Shown here: one piece after another, positions 54,255-54,443 of the stretch
Layout: each line of letters starts with the position of its first letter
Numbering within the stretch: the stretch's first letter is position 1
DNA from: JAFGSZ01 sp964492185
Lineage (GTDB): Bacteria > Bacteroidota > Bacteroidia > Bacteroidales > UBA10428
DNA length: 54,443 nt
Direction of reading: 5' to 3'
NCBI GenBank assembly: GCA_964492185.1
Contig: CAZBJH010000008.1
Location: forward strand, 1 to 54,443
Notes under the pieces: model-generated
Seen by the model: the letters and a program-made list of their open reading frames with translations, nothing else
Told to the model about the DNA's origin: nothing
Database searches by the model: none
Made by a program: the position numbers and the translations under genes

Positions 54255-54443
54255 GCTGTAAAACAGGCTGAAAAATGAATAATTCTTCAACTTTATTTTT
54301 TTTGTCCCAAGGACTTTATTAATTAATTTATGTAAATATCCGGCTGATGACATGTTTCACACGAATTATATTTTAGTTAAATTATTAATAATTAATTTGT
54401 TATTTCGTTTAATCAAAGTTGGTGGTATTTGTTCACCTGTTGT

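Overview
The window is a bacterial chromosome segment, almost certainly from the phylum Bacteroidota. The evidence is protein-level: two proteins with type IX secretion (T9SS) C-terminal sorting domains, a broken SusD, a DUF4249 lipoprotein, a UbiA-type geranylgeranylglyceryl-phosphate prenyltransferase, and DUF3467 directly behind rpoC. Shine-Dalgarno sequences are weak throughout, and one good TTG / TAnnTTTG promoter is visible. Genus cannot be told from sequence alone.

Region 1 (1-11.8 kb) is the conserved information-processing operon: tRNA-Trp, secE, nusG, rplK, rplA, rplJ, rplL, rpoB, rpoC and a DUF3467 gene, closed by a strong terminator. A near-perfect 17-bp hairpin sits between rplL and rpoB.

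Region 2 (11.8-23.6 kb) is housekeeping. It has an etfB-etfA-acyl-CoA dehydrogenase set, a coiled-coil hypothetical protein, and a convergent gene fusing a methyltransferase to a family 2 glycosyltransferase. A compact block follows (DUF2520 Rossmann protein, KdsC-like HAD phosphatase, UbiA prenyltransferase, Maf), then a metallo-beta-lactamase-fold protein, NikR, and dihydrofolate reductase on the minus strand.

Region 3 (23.8-49.8 kb) is a co-directional hemicellulose-degradation locus on the plus strand. In order it holds GH3, a debris zone (GH28 pseudogene, IS200 remnant, DDE-transposase remnant, esterase C-terminal half), GH43, a GH43-like remnant, a CE1-type esterase, GH31, GH97, GH3 with PA14, GH10 with an inserted malectin-like domain, an esterase N-terminal remnant, GH43 with CBM6, GH27, GH31 with PA14, and GH9. 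Together these would cut xylan and xyloglucan-like backbones (GH10, GH9), strip xylosyl, galactosyl, arabinosyl and ester side groups (GH31, GH27/GH97, GH43, CE1), and finish the oligosaccharides (GH3). The only SusD is a pseudogene and there is no SusC or regulator in view, so this is either a decayed polysaccharide utilisation locus or one that depends on transporters elsewhere.

Region 4 (50.0-54.4 kb) is on the minus strand: the SusD pseudogene, a sparse stretch with two terminators, a secreted LamG-like T9SS protein, and a DUF4249 lipoprotein.

A 156-bp repeat containing a 123-bp palindromic, MITE-like unit occurs twice in inverted orientation (22521-22676 and 37822-37977). The copies are about 91% identical without gaps and bracket nikR through the second GH3. 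The most notable single protein is the GH10 enzyme, whose catalytic barrel appears to be interrupted by a malectin-like module with its segments in circularly permuted order.
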